Origin: Phoronis australis
Taxonomy: Eukaryota; Phoronida; Phoronidae
Length of the DNA stretch: 64,000 nucleotides
Assembly (NCBI GenBank): GCA_002633005.1
Contig: NMRA01000054.1
Span: forward strand, 500,952-564,951
Direction: 5' to 3'
Each line of letters begins with the position of its first letter. Position 1 is the stretch's first letter. Shown here one piece after another: positions 24,754 through 36,100 of this stretch. A model generated the notes under the pieces. It was not told the origin of the DNA. It ran no database searches and saw nothing but the letters and a program-made list of their open reading frames with translations. A program made the position numbers and the translations under genes.

Positions 24754-27020
24754 GTAACATTAACTACAGTTGCAAATGTAGTAATCTGTGAACTCTGACA
24801 GTGGTTATCATGAAGAATTAGTCATACCAGAATTGTTGTAATTAAACGATTAAGTCTGAGAGGAGTCCTGTGCTAAAACTCGCAAAAACATATAGTTCAT
24901 CTTTTGCTTCCTTACAGCTCCCAACTGTTATACCATCGACCCTATGATGTCTAAGACTGTACAAAGCAAGAAGAAACAGGCACCCATTTACACAATCACC
25001 GGTCGCAGCAAGATCGGAAGCTTCCATGAAGATTTACAAAGGGTGAGCTGTGCTGATTATCTTGTCTTTGGCTGCAGTTTAAGTCGTTTCTACATTCAAA
25101 TGACATATTGTTTCCTATTTGTTTACTGTGGCTTCTGAGAAGTGGGGAAAATTACACCCTCTTGTGTTTTGCTCCATGAGTAATTACACGGTGTTAAACT
25201 TCAGTCTAGAAATTATCAGCCATTGTCTGTCAACGCTGTTTCTTATAAGTAGAGTAACACACACTGATGTTTAACTAATCAATAAGTGTGTATTTACTTA
25301 GACCTGATTTGTCATTGATTTTCCGTCAAACAACAAACAAAATATAGAGTCTTCACCTTGTTGCTATGCCTGTATCAAAGGCATAAAAACAATGGGTCAG
25401 GACATTATCAAATTCAAGTTTACCAAGTATTAGAAACAAATTGTTCGACGATCCTCCAATTTGTTCCTTTCAGGAAGGAGCTGGCAAACAATTCTTTTTA
25501 TGTAAATAAAAACTCCTATGATTTTGAACTCATTTTCCTTGGATGGAATTTTCAAGGTGTTATGGCTCACGTTTCATATTTCTGTACCTCTGGAAATGAG
25601 TCACTGAACTCCAGAGGTGACACGAGACAAACAGGCCTTATGGCTGTCAGATTTCATGTACACTCTTTTATACTCTAACATTTCACTTCCCTCACATCAT
25701 TTTAGACACCTGGACCAGGCACCTACTCTGTGACCCAGCCTGACATCTACAGAGAGAAACGGCCCTTGTACAGCATGACCAGCAGGAATGTCATGCCTAG
25801 CGACAGCACACAGAAACCAGGACCAGGTGCTCACTCACCTGAGAGAGTAAGTTTGACTGGTTTTCTCACTGTAACAATTACTACGAAAGCTTCAAAACAA
25901 AATACATTTGCTTGCACCATTAATATTTGTACGATTTTACTTCTGTACAATTGTTGCTTTGCTTGCCAAATTGATACAATGTTAACTTGCATGTTGCATG
26001 CAAAAAGGATCTGATAAAGTTTACAAAATTTTGATTTTTAAGTTTTTTTCTCTTGACATTTAGATTATTTGTTCTTCGGGTGAAAGAGATTACACGCAAT
26101 GTTTTTGTTTAAATTTGTGATAAGCAATAAGAAAGTGATCAAGCATTGGCGGGTATGCTTGTTGTAGGTGACTTTAACTAAGAGGAGGGCTCCAGCGATA
26201 AGTTTTGGAATAAAGCATTCCCAGTATACAGCACCCCTTATTATTCAGGACTAGTGTATTGCAAGGTATTAAGTCTAGTTGAGATGTGATAAAACGGGTA
26301 CTTCTCATACTGTCTAGCCATACATGGCAACAGTCAAGGGTCCAGGGGGATTGTTGAGGGAGCTCACCTTGACCTGAGGATTGCCAGATGTGTGGCCAGG
26401 ACAGTCTGGGAAGTCGCGTCTGCCATATATCTAGCTCAACTTTTCTATGCCATTAATTGCTTCTTCTGTTCATAATCTCCTGCACTCCAATACAAATGCA
26501 TCTAATGAGTGAGGCATATTTTAAAACTGTTTTAATTGCTTCTTCTGTTTATAATCTTTTGCACTGCGATGCAAATACGTCTAAAGACTGAGGCACAATT
26601 TAAATCTGTTTTTGTTTCCCATCATGCAATGTATGTGCATGGTTCTAAGTATTTTGTTTGCAACATGACAGTTTTTACATTGTAAAAATGATGTACTGGT
26701 ATTTTGAGACAAAATTGACATGCCTTGGCAATACAAGGTGGAAAAATGAAATGTTCTATACAACAACCTATCCACTTCTGATGTGTGAGGATAGAAAGTG
26801 AAAAGAGATTCCTAAGAAATTGCTTAAACTTAACTGTTGGTTTATGCATGTAATTTCTTTTTTTTTTGACGAGATGATGGTTTTGTATGTTTAAGTGTTA
26901 GAATCATGTTCTGCATTCTATTTTCAGCATTGGCCCCACAAGAGACAGATGCCAGTCGTCTCCTTTGGTATTAAACACAGCCAATACACAGCACCTCTTA
27001 TCATTCATGTTGAGGATTAG
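24354..27020 (+). CDS. ODF3: Outer dense fibre protein 3 / SHIPPO (whole gene, 4 coding exons, alternative last exon)
   Basis: Spliced exons 24354-24753, 24918-25042 and 25706-25846 plus either 26168-26254 or 26928-27020 give 250 or 252 residues (human ODF3, also named CIMAP1A, is 254). The protein carries the SHIPPO / STPGR proline-glycine repeats: GSPGPCYGLP, CSPGPCHLP, NTPGAGAYSPEK, TPAPNCY, TPGPGTYS and KPGPGAHSPER. It ends in SFGIKHSQYTAPLII, the family's conserved C-terminus. Between repeats are the usual Y-S/T-hydrophobic-G-R segments (HYSLYGR, IYTITGR, LYSMTSR). Members are microtubule-associated inner proteins of cilia and sperm flagella. The 24354 start has A at -3 and G at +4 and lies shortly after an acceptor. 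Confidence 0.93.
24918..25042 (+). CDS. ODF3: ODF3 coding exon 2
   Basis: The acceptor is CCTTACAG and the donor AGG|GTGAGC. It encodes PNCYTIDP, IYTITGRSKIGSFHEDLQR, closely matching the FSIKGRSKLGGFSDDLHK segment of human ODF3. Confidence 0.93.
25706..25846 (+). CDS. ODF3: ODF3 coding exon 3
   Basis: The acceptor is CATTTTAG and the donor AGA|GTAAGT, both phase 0. It encodes TPGPGTYSV, YREKRPLYSM and KPGPGAHSPER. Its phase-0 end can splice to either terminal exon. Confidence 0.93.
26168..26254 (+). CDS. ODF3: ODF3 terminal exon, version a
   Basis: The acceptor is CTTGTTGTAG and the start is phase 0. It encodes VTLTKRRAPAISFGIKHSQY and then TAPLIIQD with a TAG stop. The VTLTK opening is what vertebrate ODF3 has at this point, so this looks like the ancestral exon. 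I see no AATAAA between it and version b. Confidence 0.85.
   Translation: MTLTKRRAPAISFGIKHSQYTAPLIIQD
26456..26613. repeat. 79-bp tandem duplication between the two ODF3 terminal exons
   Basis: ATTGCTTCTTCTGTTCATAA begins one copy at 26456 and a close variant begins the next at 26535. The copies differ at scattered sites. This shows local duplication between the duplicated exons. Confidence 0.7.
26928..27020 (+). CDS. ODF3: ODF3 terminal exon, version b (duplicate)
   Basis: The acceptor is CTATTTTCAG and the start is phase 0. It encodes HWPHKRQMPVVSFGIKHSQY and then TAPLIIHVED with a TAG stop. The SFGIKHSQYTAPLII core is identical to version a, but the first nine residues and the tail differ. 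It is followed by a probable 3' UTR with AATAAA at 27524-27529. It is either an alternative last exon or a recently copied one. Confidence 0.8.
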   Translation, partial: HWPHKRQMPVVSFGIKHSQYTAPLIIHVED

Positions 27021-27540
27021 TTGATTGGAAACTGGACAGACTTTTTAATTCACAGAGCTATGAACACATTCCAAAAATTTTGTCATCAGTTTTACAGATG
27101 TGCTCTATAGGATTTGGATTTCCAAGGGCTTTAATGACGGATGGATTTACTGCTGATTTTTTAAAGTTGCTCAGTTTATTCTTCACATAAGAAGACAGCT
27201 CAAACTGGTGGCCATTATTTATTTTGTTAAGTGTAAAACGTGGTCCACTTAAACCAAATTTTGGCTTTGTCATAAGTATTTTGAATTTTTACTTACGATA
27301 TTAATTATAAGAGCGTCTTCCTAAGATTTAGTTAGGATATCTGCTCTATTGTTTATGTCATAAATCTTGTCACTCACGTGTAAATAAGACATTCCATATT
27401 CTGTAGTGCGTATATATGCGCTTATAAAAATTTATTTAGTGTGAATCTTTTTCAACTTCACCTAGGTCAGATATTGATTTATGTAGTTGGAAAACAGGCT
27501 GTTGTTGAGGGAATATATTGTATAATAAATTAATGTTTTT
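27021..27540 (+). other. Probable 3' UTR of ODF3 (exon b form)
   Basis: AT-rich sequence follows the second stop codon and ends near AATAAA (27524-27529), then a T-rich tract. No coding potential is seen. Confidence 0.4.
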
Positions 27541-28953
27541 AAAAATGATTTTATTTCATGGACATACTGCATTAATTTCTCCTACTGTTCAAAAAATTCT
27601 ACTTGCTATACGTATTCAAAAATGCCACATATCAACCACCTTACACAAAAGTTGTTTGACGGACTAAATTTATCACGGTCATTATCAAAAATTACACAGA
27701 AAACAATTGCAGTAAAAATTCCTGTTTAGGATACAACATACCAAAAAAGTGGAATCCTAATTGGTCAAAATTCTAAGAAAAACAAATAAACGTTAACTTT
27801 ATTGTAATGGTTTACGTTGCGAAACAATATTTGATAGAATTTCAGCAATGTTAAACTTTGCAAAGTTGAAAAATTGGCAATTTTAGCAACATTATTTTTG
27901 TCCCAAACTTAAAAGTTTATATTGTACTTTGAATAGCAAATTATGCTGCAATGACCCTGTTAACTAAACCTTGTTTTACCAATTGAAAATGGCAGGAGTA
28001 CACAAGACCCGAGATTTTAAGTCACAGCTGCAGCCAACAAGTTTATGCATGAGTCACATCATCTCTCCAACCAACCACACGGACAAACCTTACAAGATAG
28101 GGAGCTTAGACATCTGCACAATGCATTGTTAAAGCCAGAGTTTACTTTAATACATACACCAGGTAAAAATGGGACTTGGACGTTAATATATTTTACTGGT
28201 GCTAACGCTGAGGTTTGACTGTAGTGTGCTTGTGTTTTAAAAACTTTAAAACCCATAACAGCTCTAACCATCCATTGCTTTAAAACTCCAGTCAAAGCAG
28301 GGATGAAATGACCGAAGCCACACCAGTGGAACATTAACACCATTCTGAGCTGTTTATGCTTTTAAACCGAATGAAAACTTTCTCCGACTCCCCATTTAAC
28401 TGCGTTACGGTAAAAAAGTACAACACAATAATACTCTTATTGAGAACTTTAATAAACTCTTCTAGACAAACAGACTGTAATGGTTTACACAGACCAAACT
28501 GATAAGATGGCAATATTTATTTGATCAAGCTGTTACTATAACCATATAGGTATGTACGAACTCTAGCACAAACACCAGTATTGAGATAAAAAGAATGAAA
28601 GGATATCAATCACGTAGTTGACTGACAAGACGCAAGATTATTGAGACTCGGTGAAACAAGGAATTTCCAATAACATGGATTGACCACACATTGATTTGTC
28701 TGTACCACAGTATCATTAGGAAAAGTTCAGTAATTTCTGGAAAAATTACAATTGTACTCAAAATACCTTTCCCTAGGGAATCGCATGCATGACACAGTTG
28801 ACTGGCAAGATCAATACAGTAAATGAATAATATATAAACAAGTTATTGTTTGCTTAAAAGTGGCAGAAATTATGGTAAGTATAATTAGAATATCAAAAAT
28901 CACATTTAAAATAAATGACTCCCAAACATTCGACTAAACCTGACCAAAATACT

Positions 28954-29357
28954 GGGCCCAGTCTCCAATCTTTTTACTCGAAATGGAACTCGAAATTAGG
29001 TTTGGCATTTTCTACTCTACTTTTGGGCGAACTCAAGATAAGTGTCTATTATTCTATGCTCGAGTACACAATAACTTGCATAGATAATTTATTGCTCTTA
29101 GTTCACAGTTTGTAAACCCAATATTAAAGCAATAAGTTTGAGTTTGAACTCGAAATTTCGAGTTTTTACTCGAGTTTGTAGCACAAATATAAGGGTCTTC
29201 AAGGGCAAACTTGAACTAGAAACTCCTATGCATAAACTAATAATGTATTCGAGCACAGTCTGATAACCAATTATCTTAAGTTCGCACAAAAGGAGCAGAG
29301 AAATTGCCAAAAATAGTTTCGAGTTCGTTTCGAGTACAAAGATTAGAGACTGGGCCC
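28954..29357. mobile_element. Foldback MITE, GGGCCC family, 404 bp
   Basis: The ends GGGCCCAGTCTCCAATCTTT and its near-perfect inverse enclose two long diverged arms rich in ACTCGA. Nearly the whole element is one imperfect palindrome. The same ends occur on the 1.35-kb element at 55103-56452. Confidence 0.85.
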
Positions 29358-29444
29358 AGGTTGGAGAAAATGAAAAATAAATGAAAGCGCTCCGAGGAGC
29401 GAAACTTGGCGAAATCAACCAAAAAACCACGTTAGGGATGACAA

Positions 29445-29712
29445 GAAAAGACGACGACAGAGACGATGACGAAGATGACAGCTATGACGATGATGGTGGC
29501 GATGATGGACAATGCAAGTTATGATATCATTCATATGACAAACGTAGAGGTCAGAAATCACTAAGAAATTAGGCTACAGTCTTAAGCGAAGAAAAGACGA
29601 CGTCGGAGATGATGACGAATATGATGATGGTGATGGCGATTATGAACAACATCATAACATTCATATGACGAACTTAGATGTCATAAATCAATAAGAAATA
29701 GGCTACAGTGTC
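29445..29712. repeat. Tandem duplication of a GAYGAY-rich unit
   Basis: Two diverged copies of about 130 bp each begin AGAAAAGACGACG, carry a GAC/GAT trinucleotide tract, and end near AGAAATTAGGCTACAGT. No coding frame is supported. Confidence 0.6.
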
Positions 29713-30049
29713 TTGTTCAATAGAAGCTAAACCAACATCAATACAGCAAGAGCGCTCAACAAACGCTATCAGAAAATCTCAACTCAAAAAGTAGACGTCC
29801 TAGCGAAAAATGGAAAACATCTTCTGAAAGCCCATTCAAAACTCTATCTACATTGATAGTATCACACAATTCCGTAAATTTAAAAAAAATGTAATTTTGC
29901 GTGTTATTAAGAAATTCAAAGTCAAATAACTCGAAAACGTTAAGTCTGAGAAAAAATTGTTACAGTTCATTTGAAAGAGTATACATCAGAGAATTCACAT
30001 GCAAAAATTCACGTCATTTCTTTCACCCGTTTAAATGGCACCTCAGCAC

Positions 30050-30540
30050 GACTAAAAATGGGTCAACATGCACCAAATCCGCCATCTTGAAAGCAACTTC
30101 CGGTTTTTTGGCTCTGTATAATACCATATCATAAGAAACTAATATCTGCAAAAATTTGAAGGAATTGGTCCTATAACTGAATGCGCCCACTACAGGAGAA
30201 AATGTTTTTTCCCAAAATCTGCCATCTTTAAACCAAAGTGAACAATTTCCAGTAGGCTTATACCTGTAGTGCACATCCAGTCCAATAATTTTGCCGATTT
30301 TCAGCCCTGTACGTAAAAAATTGTAGCCTCCAGAAGCCTTTGAATCTTAAAATGAAAACAAAATGGCCGCCACAGCCGCCATCTTAAATCCGATCATGAC
30401 GAAAAACAATAGGCTTCCAGTACTTCCAAAACTACGTGTTATGTGTAAATTTCGTGATGATTGGACGAAAATTGATACCCATCCGCACAATATCCTAATT
30501 CCAATGCTCTTCTGAGATTGTTAGCTGTTGAGGAAATGGT
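30050..30540. repeat. Degenerate repeat with GCCATCTT motifs
   Basis: Recurring CCGCCATCTT, AAATGGCCGCCA and TTCGTGATGATTGGACGA motifs resemble the array in the DEPDC7-like introns read on the other strand. It is strongly diverged. Confidence 0.35.
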
Positions 30541-31299
30541 TAATTATAACTTCATGGCTATTTGGAGAGAAATGGTGATTAACAGAGTACATGGGATGAA
30601 CCAATGATACTGCCTAATGATGTCGCCCTCATCTTAAAACATTAAAAAATAAGACTACATGAACCACTATTCAAGATAAAAGTAAACAAATCTGTATTGT
30701 TAATTTTCCCACAGAATTGGTTTTTCAATTGAAGTGCAAGTGCAAACAAAAGTTTCCCACTATATTATCTATACATCAGTAAAAATACTTTCATTATTAA
30801 AACCTCTGTATGAATAGCGGACATCAGACTATAATAAATAAATAATAGTCAATGAGCCCTCACCGTTGAGCTGACTGTGAGCTTTAAAAATAAGGTTCAT
30901 GAGAACTTTCCCCCAGGAATTTCATTTTGACCTTTTCCACCTGTCATAGGTGTGCTTTTCAACTGTAGAAAGTTCCCATATTTAAAGTTGCAAATTTCCA
31001 TTTACCTCGCCAAAAATTTGATGAATAACAAAATGCTGAAATTTCTATTCATGTACATTTCATAATTTTTGTTAAAAACGATTGTCTAAGACATTCTATC
31101 TTTTCAATTCTGTTTGTCACAATGCAGACAAAAGACACCAGCAAAATATGGCAAAATAGGAATAAAATTATGTTCCTCCAACATATTTCTTTGTCTGCCT
31201 TTTCACGATCACATTTAAGACTGACGGAACAACTTTCTTAATGTAAACCGTTTTAAAGGCACTTAAGAACAGTCTAGCCATGGGTTTATATTCTGGTCC

Positions 31300-31680
31300 C
31301 CATGGTTACGTCATATACCATTCCCCTGGACTGTTAAAACAAAGAAATTTCCAACATCGCAATCTGATCTAGTATCACCTTCGGTTAAACTTGACAAACA
31401 AGCCTATTGTGTTGGTACACAATGCTCTGGTAGTAAGCTCGCTGGTTCCCTGCATGCCGCTGGGTGGGGCTAAGCACGCAGGGAACCAGCGAGTGGTAGT
31501 AAGTGGGTCAGAGCTTACAGTCACACAAAGGAATCAGCAGGTGAAAAGTAAGTCTAATTTCTCTGAAAGTCAACCAATCTCCGTTGGAAGCTTCTTTGAT
31601 GATAGTATTTCATACAAAACCCGTCTTCCTCATGACATTTGTTGAACATCGTTTGGAAATAGTATTTTTAAATATAAATT
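31300..31680. repeat. Dispersed repeat (inverted copy at 48715-49020)
   Basis: Sequence around GTTGGTACACAATGCTCTGG, GTCAGAGCTTACAGTCACAC and TTTCTCTGAAAGTCAACC recurs inverted near 48.8-48.95 kb, with matching order and scattered differences. The 31-kb copy carries an extra 56-bp palindrome. Confidence 0.75.
31428..31503. mobile_element. 56-bp palindromic insertion with 10-bp target duplication
   Basis: The insert 31438-31493 has perfect 16-bp arms (CTCGCTGGTTCCCTGC and its inverse) around a short loop. It is flanked on both sides by TGGTAGTAAG. The related copy near 48.9 kb lacks the insert and has one version of the flank, giving an empty site. Confidence 0.85.
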
Positions 31681-33115
31681 GGTTTGCGTCAGGTGCGGTG
31701 TTTACAACATAATTGTTGGATCACGTGAGCTTATTGGATGAACGTAGACAATAGAGCGCTGGACTATGTAAACATTGGTTTAACAATTCTCCCTTTGCTA
31801 TCACTGTCAAGCTGATAACAACAAGGCTGTAATGCGAGTTCCCAATTCAGACAAATCGGGGAAACTCACCCCGCAGCACGGGAAGTGTATCGAGATATAT
31901 ATTGTCTACATCTATGTACGTACCATGAATGCCAGAGATGGGTTTCTTACATTACAAAAACCTCTTGTTTCGTTTCAGGTGACTTCCATTTTTAAATCAA
32001 GGCTAAATCCAGATGTCAGTCTAGTCCATAGACATTAGTGTTCTCGTGCTTTTTTGACCACCATTACTCTAGCAGGCCAATTATCTACCATGACTGGATG
32101 TTACTAAAACCATCCACCAATGTGTACCCAAGAACTGACACCTAACAGTGTTTTGGGAAATGTTTGTCATTTCAGTGATGGATTCTTTCACCCCCGCCAC
32201 TGTGTTGCTCAGGCAGGTTAAACAATAGAGGCTGAGACATATCAACAAAGTTAAGCCACAGTCCAATTGCAATGCACCAAATGGGCGAGGAAATAATGAA
32301 ATGGTGTAAACAGGCAGCCATTACACCCATCTCTGTTCCCTAATCTCCAAATAAGGGAACATACATGCAGTCTTAAATGAGTACAGGCTTTGTGTTTGTG
32401 GTTAGTGGCTATCGAAATCCCAACTGGTAAAAAGCATTTATACCTGCTGGCTGGGAAATGAGATGCAGCGTCAAATGCTACAAGCAAAAATGTTCCTAAC
32501 TTAAGTTTTTAAGAGGAATTCAATTTCAGAAGCCAAACAGTTCGAAAAAAATGACCACAAATACACAAATTTATTTTAATTAGTGTTTTATTCCTATGAA
32601 GCCATCACTAATAATATAGATTAATTGTTCTTCTCCACACATAGGACTTCAGATAAGATTTTCTGATAAACAGGCCTCTTGACGACAACGAGACTTATAC
32701 AAATCTATTGACTAATGACTTGGTGATTCAGTTTTGGCTTAGACACATGAGGAGTATGCCTTCACTCACCATTCAAGAACAAGTTCATTACGCTATTAAA
32801 AGCAAACAGCAGGCATGCACACAAAACCATACGAGTGTGAGCTAATGCAGTACTCTTTACTACTCAACATATGTGAATTTCATCCAAAATCGTTTTTTTT
32901 TCAGAAAATGTGCAGCCTAAAATGTGGGAACTTTTTCAATAATGAATTAAAAATAATTTATTTAGCCATACAAGAAAAAAATAGATTGCCAGTCGAAAGT
33001 ATTCACAGAATTTTCTTCTACAGCTCAGTGCCAATGACTATAAATAAAACTCACTAGTATGCAAAATTAATATGTAAAAGATGTTCCACTCTCTCTTCTC
33101 TTCATATTGTTGCAG

Positions 33116-33178
33116 CTACCCAACCAGAGATTCGTCAAAATCACAAGCATTATCAAACAAGCAACAGATGTGTCCAGC
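33116..33178 (-). CDS. NELL: NELL last coding exon (Cys-rich tail, stop)
   Basis: The acceptor is TTTTATTTTAG and the start is phase 0. It encodes 20 residues beginning [12 protein letters not shown] and ends with a TAG stop at 33116-33118. It aligns with the NGHVCCSVDPQCL end of human NELL2. It is short, but the phase, the CC-x5-C motif and the acceptor agree. Candidate poly(A) signals on this strand lie at 32957-32962 and 32587-32592. Confidence 0.82.
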   Translation of the reverse strand, partial: AGHICCLFDNACDFDESLVG

Positions 33179-36100
33179 CTAAAATAAAAACAAGTTTCTC
33201 TTAAGGTTTTATTTCATTACAGTAAAAACATGTTGAGTTACTCCAAATAGTACATAACCAGTTTTTAGACAGCCAGTTCATCAATAGGGAAAAATCAACG
33301 TTTTGAGTTTCTTAACAAAAATCCTCGACAACGCCTTGTCAACAGCCTGCAGCATGCATGCAACAGTAGTAGTGAAGTGATACAAACATCGCCACCATTA
33401 AAGGCCCACATCTTTTATCAACATTCATTTCCACTTGAAAACAATAACAGACTGTTATGTGTTCAATAACAAAATTGGTCAATGTTTTACTTGATGCAGA
33501 AACAAGATGCGGGCCTTTTGTTGGTACAAATCACTTTGTTATTGTTGCACGCATGGTTGACTATAAGGCCAGGGGAATAGTAGTTAATGCTGAAAATGTC
33601 TTTAAGATAGTGTAATATCAAAGAGTTGATTTTCCCTATTAAAACAAAAAGTCATTCACAGGGGCACACTTGCGATCCTGCAAATCATATTTTGCCCAGT
33701 TTCATGTACAATGCACAACTGTGGATCTAACAAATCTATCAAACAGCGAGTCTATCTAATGAGAAAACTGCTAACTGTGTTCAAAGGAGTAACTCTCCAA
33801 GATATCTTACACCCGGATGTTAACTGAAAAAATTGGTCCCTTTTGGTAACAAAACTTCGTAACACATTGCATGTAGCAGGAGTGCCTCTCCTCAGCTCAT
33901 TTCATAACTCTCTCAGTGACATCCATCAAGCTTACATCACACCCCCATGGCATCCACCCACAACTCACTAGTCATGTCCTCCCAGTCATCTACCCACAAC
34001 TCACAAGTCATGTCCTCCCAGGCATCCACCCACAACTCACTAGTCATGTCCTCCCAGGCATCCACCCCCAACTCACTAGTCATGTCCTCCCAGTCATCCA
34101 CCCACAACTCACTAGTCATGTCCTCCCAGTCATCCACCCACAACTCACTAGTCATGTCCTCCCAGTCATCCACCCCTAACTGACTTCATATCCCTTGTCT
34201 CCAGTTCTCAGATCATATTATACACATCCAGACATCTACCTCCAGTAGCTCATCACTTCATACCCTCCAGATGTCTACCCCCAGCAGCTCGTACCCTCCA
34301 GATGTCCCATGACGGCGTTCTCCCGTTCAGTGACTTTACCAGACGTAGAGGGTTGTAAGCGTGTGATAACATCTAACTCCTTTGTTAACTGCCAAGCACA
34401 GCCTTTTATCCAGTATGACAACTGAGGCAGGCCATGACGGCGACATCCCGTTGCTCCCAACTTGTTTAATTCTTTAGCCCAACAACAAGTTGGGAAGTTT
34501 ACCCCTGTAGCCAATATCTTACACGACTGATTAACTCCATTCTGGCATTTATGGTTGGAGGGCCAGCTGTGCTCTTTTGTTCGATAATTGCTCTAATCTC
34601 CAATCAGATGGAATCTAGCCTGACTGGGCTAATAAAAATGAAAGTTAAGTTATAACATATTTGAGCTTAAACCAATAGTTTCTGAATTCCTCGTCAAATG
34701 CTGAACATGTTCCGTTTTTGAATCACCAAAATCGCCCAACTACAACAGAAGTTAAGACAATCTATTCTGTCCAAACGGATTACCAGTGCACTGGATTTGA
34801 CTGTGTTCATACGCCTTCCGTTCGGTAATAGCGTGCAACCACCATACCTTTCCTTTGAAGCCTGGGAGATAATTGGCCTGCTTGTTATCTTACGGGACAA
34901 AAGACTAAGCTAGATGTTATCACACGTTCAGCAACCCTCACGTCTGGAAAAGTTACTGAACGACAGAACGCTGTAATGCCAAGTATATACTAGGCTTATT
35001 ACGGACCACCCATGAACACAGTCAAACCCAGAGTGAATTGGTACGTTCGGAAAGAATAGATTGTCGTAACTAAATTGGTTGTAGTTGGGCGATTTTGGCA
35101 ATTCAAAAAAAAACATGAAAACATGACCACCATTTGACGAGGATTTCAGAAATGCTATTGGTTTATGTTCAAATATGCTATAACTTTTATTTTTAACGGC
35201 ACAGCCCTGTCAGGCTAGATACAATCTTATTGGAGATTAGAGCAATTAATTATCGAACAAAAGAGAGGAGCTGGCCAGCTCCAACCATAAATACCAGAAT
35301 GGGGTTAATCAGTTGTGTAACATATGGTGAACACATCCACTACCACAGGAAACTGTAGGAACACTGCATTTATCCACCTTCACTCTTATCAGGCTTCTAT
35401 TGTGAGTCAGCATGCGTGAATAATTGGCTGATAAGCCACCTCTGGAACTACTTTTGGCTGAATGGATGACCAGGCCATAAAATGATAATTAGCCAAGACC
35501 AGTTAACTAATGCAACAAACAAAAAATAATGTCCTAGTATCACCTAGCCTTGGTGGAAAGCTGTATACTGTATTGGCGCTAATAAAAGCTTAGAAAAATT
35601 CATTTCACGAGGAGGGGACGCTTATTGTAGCCTATGGCAGTTGAAACCCGGTTTTCCAAATGAGTGCAATCGGAAGCTAGCATTCATCAAATTTATGCTC
35701 TGTGACGTAGTTGTAGCCTATGACAGTCCTTCTACAAAATTGTGGTGCATTACTATCAAATTCCGTTGTTACATTACGATAATTTTTCAAAATTGCTCAT
35801 CACAGGGCGAAAACTTGCCAACTGATACATCGCTGAATCGCGATCGTCAATAGGAAAACTTGAATTCTTGAATAAAAATATAGTTTTGACTCAACAAGTT
35901 ACCTGAAATCTTCCTTATGTTTTACAATTTTTAAAGTTCATGTGGAGTCCAGATTATTTGCGATTAAGTCCAAATCTGCGCTACATCGTACCCCACAACA
36001 CGAGAAAAATCTCTGGATGAACACATATGTTGTTGTCATGTGATGTTTGTTTTGAAGTTCGTCTATGTATGAGAGTGAGTGAGCGTGCGTGTGCTGTTCA

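Noticed and set aside
24337-24798. Other long frames on both strands over ODF3 exon 1
   Set aside because: They are shadows of the real ODF3 frame, which alone carries the Pro-Gly repeats.
33916-34183. Three overlapping repetitive ORFs resembling a Ser/His-rich protein
   Set aside because: They are by-products of the 36-bp minisatellite, open on both strands, and fall inside a NELL intron.
33949-34185. CRISPR-like array of 36-bp repeats
   Set aside because: The repeats are directly adjacent without spacers, and the genome is eukaryotic. It is a minisatellite.
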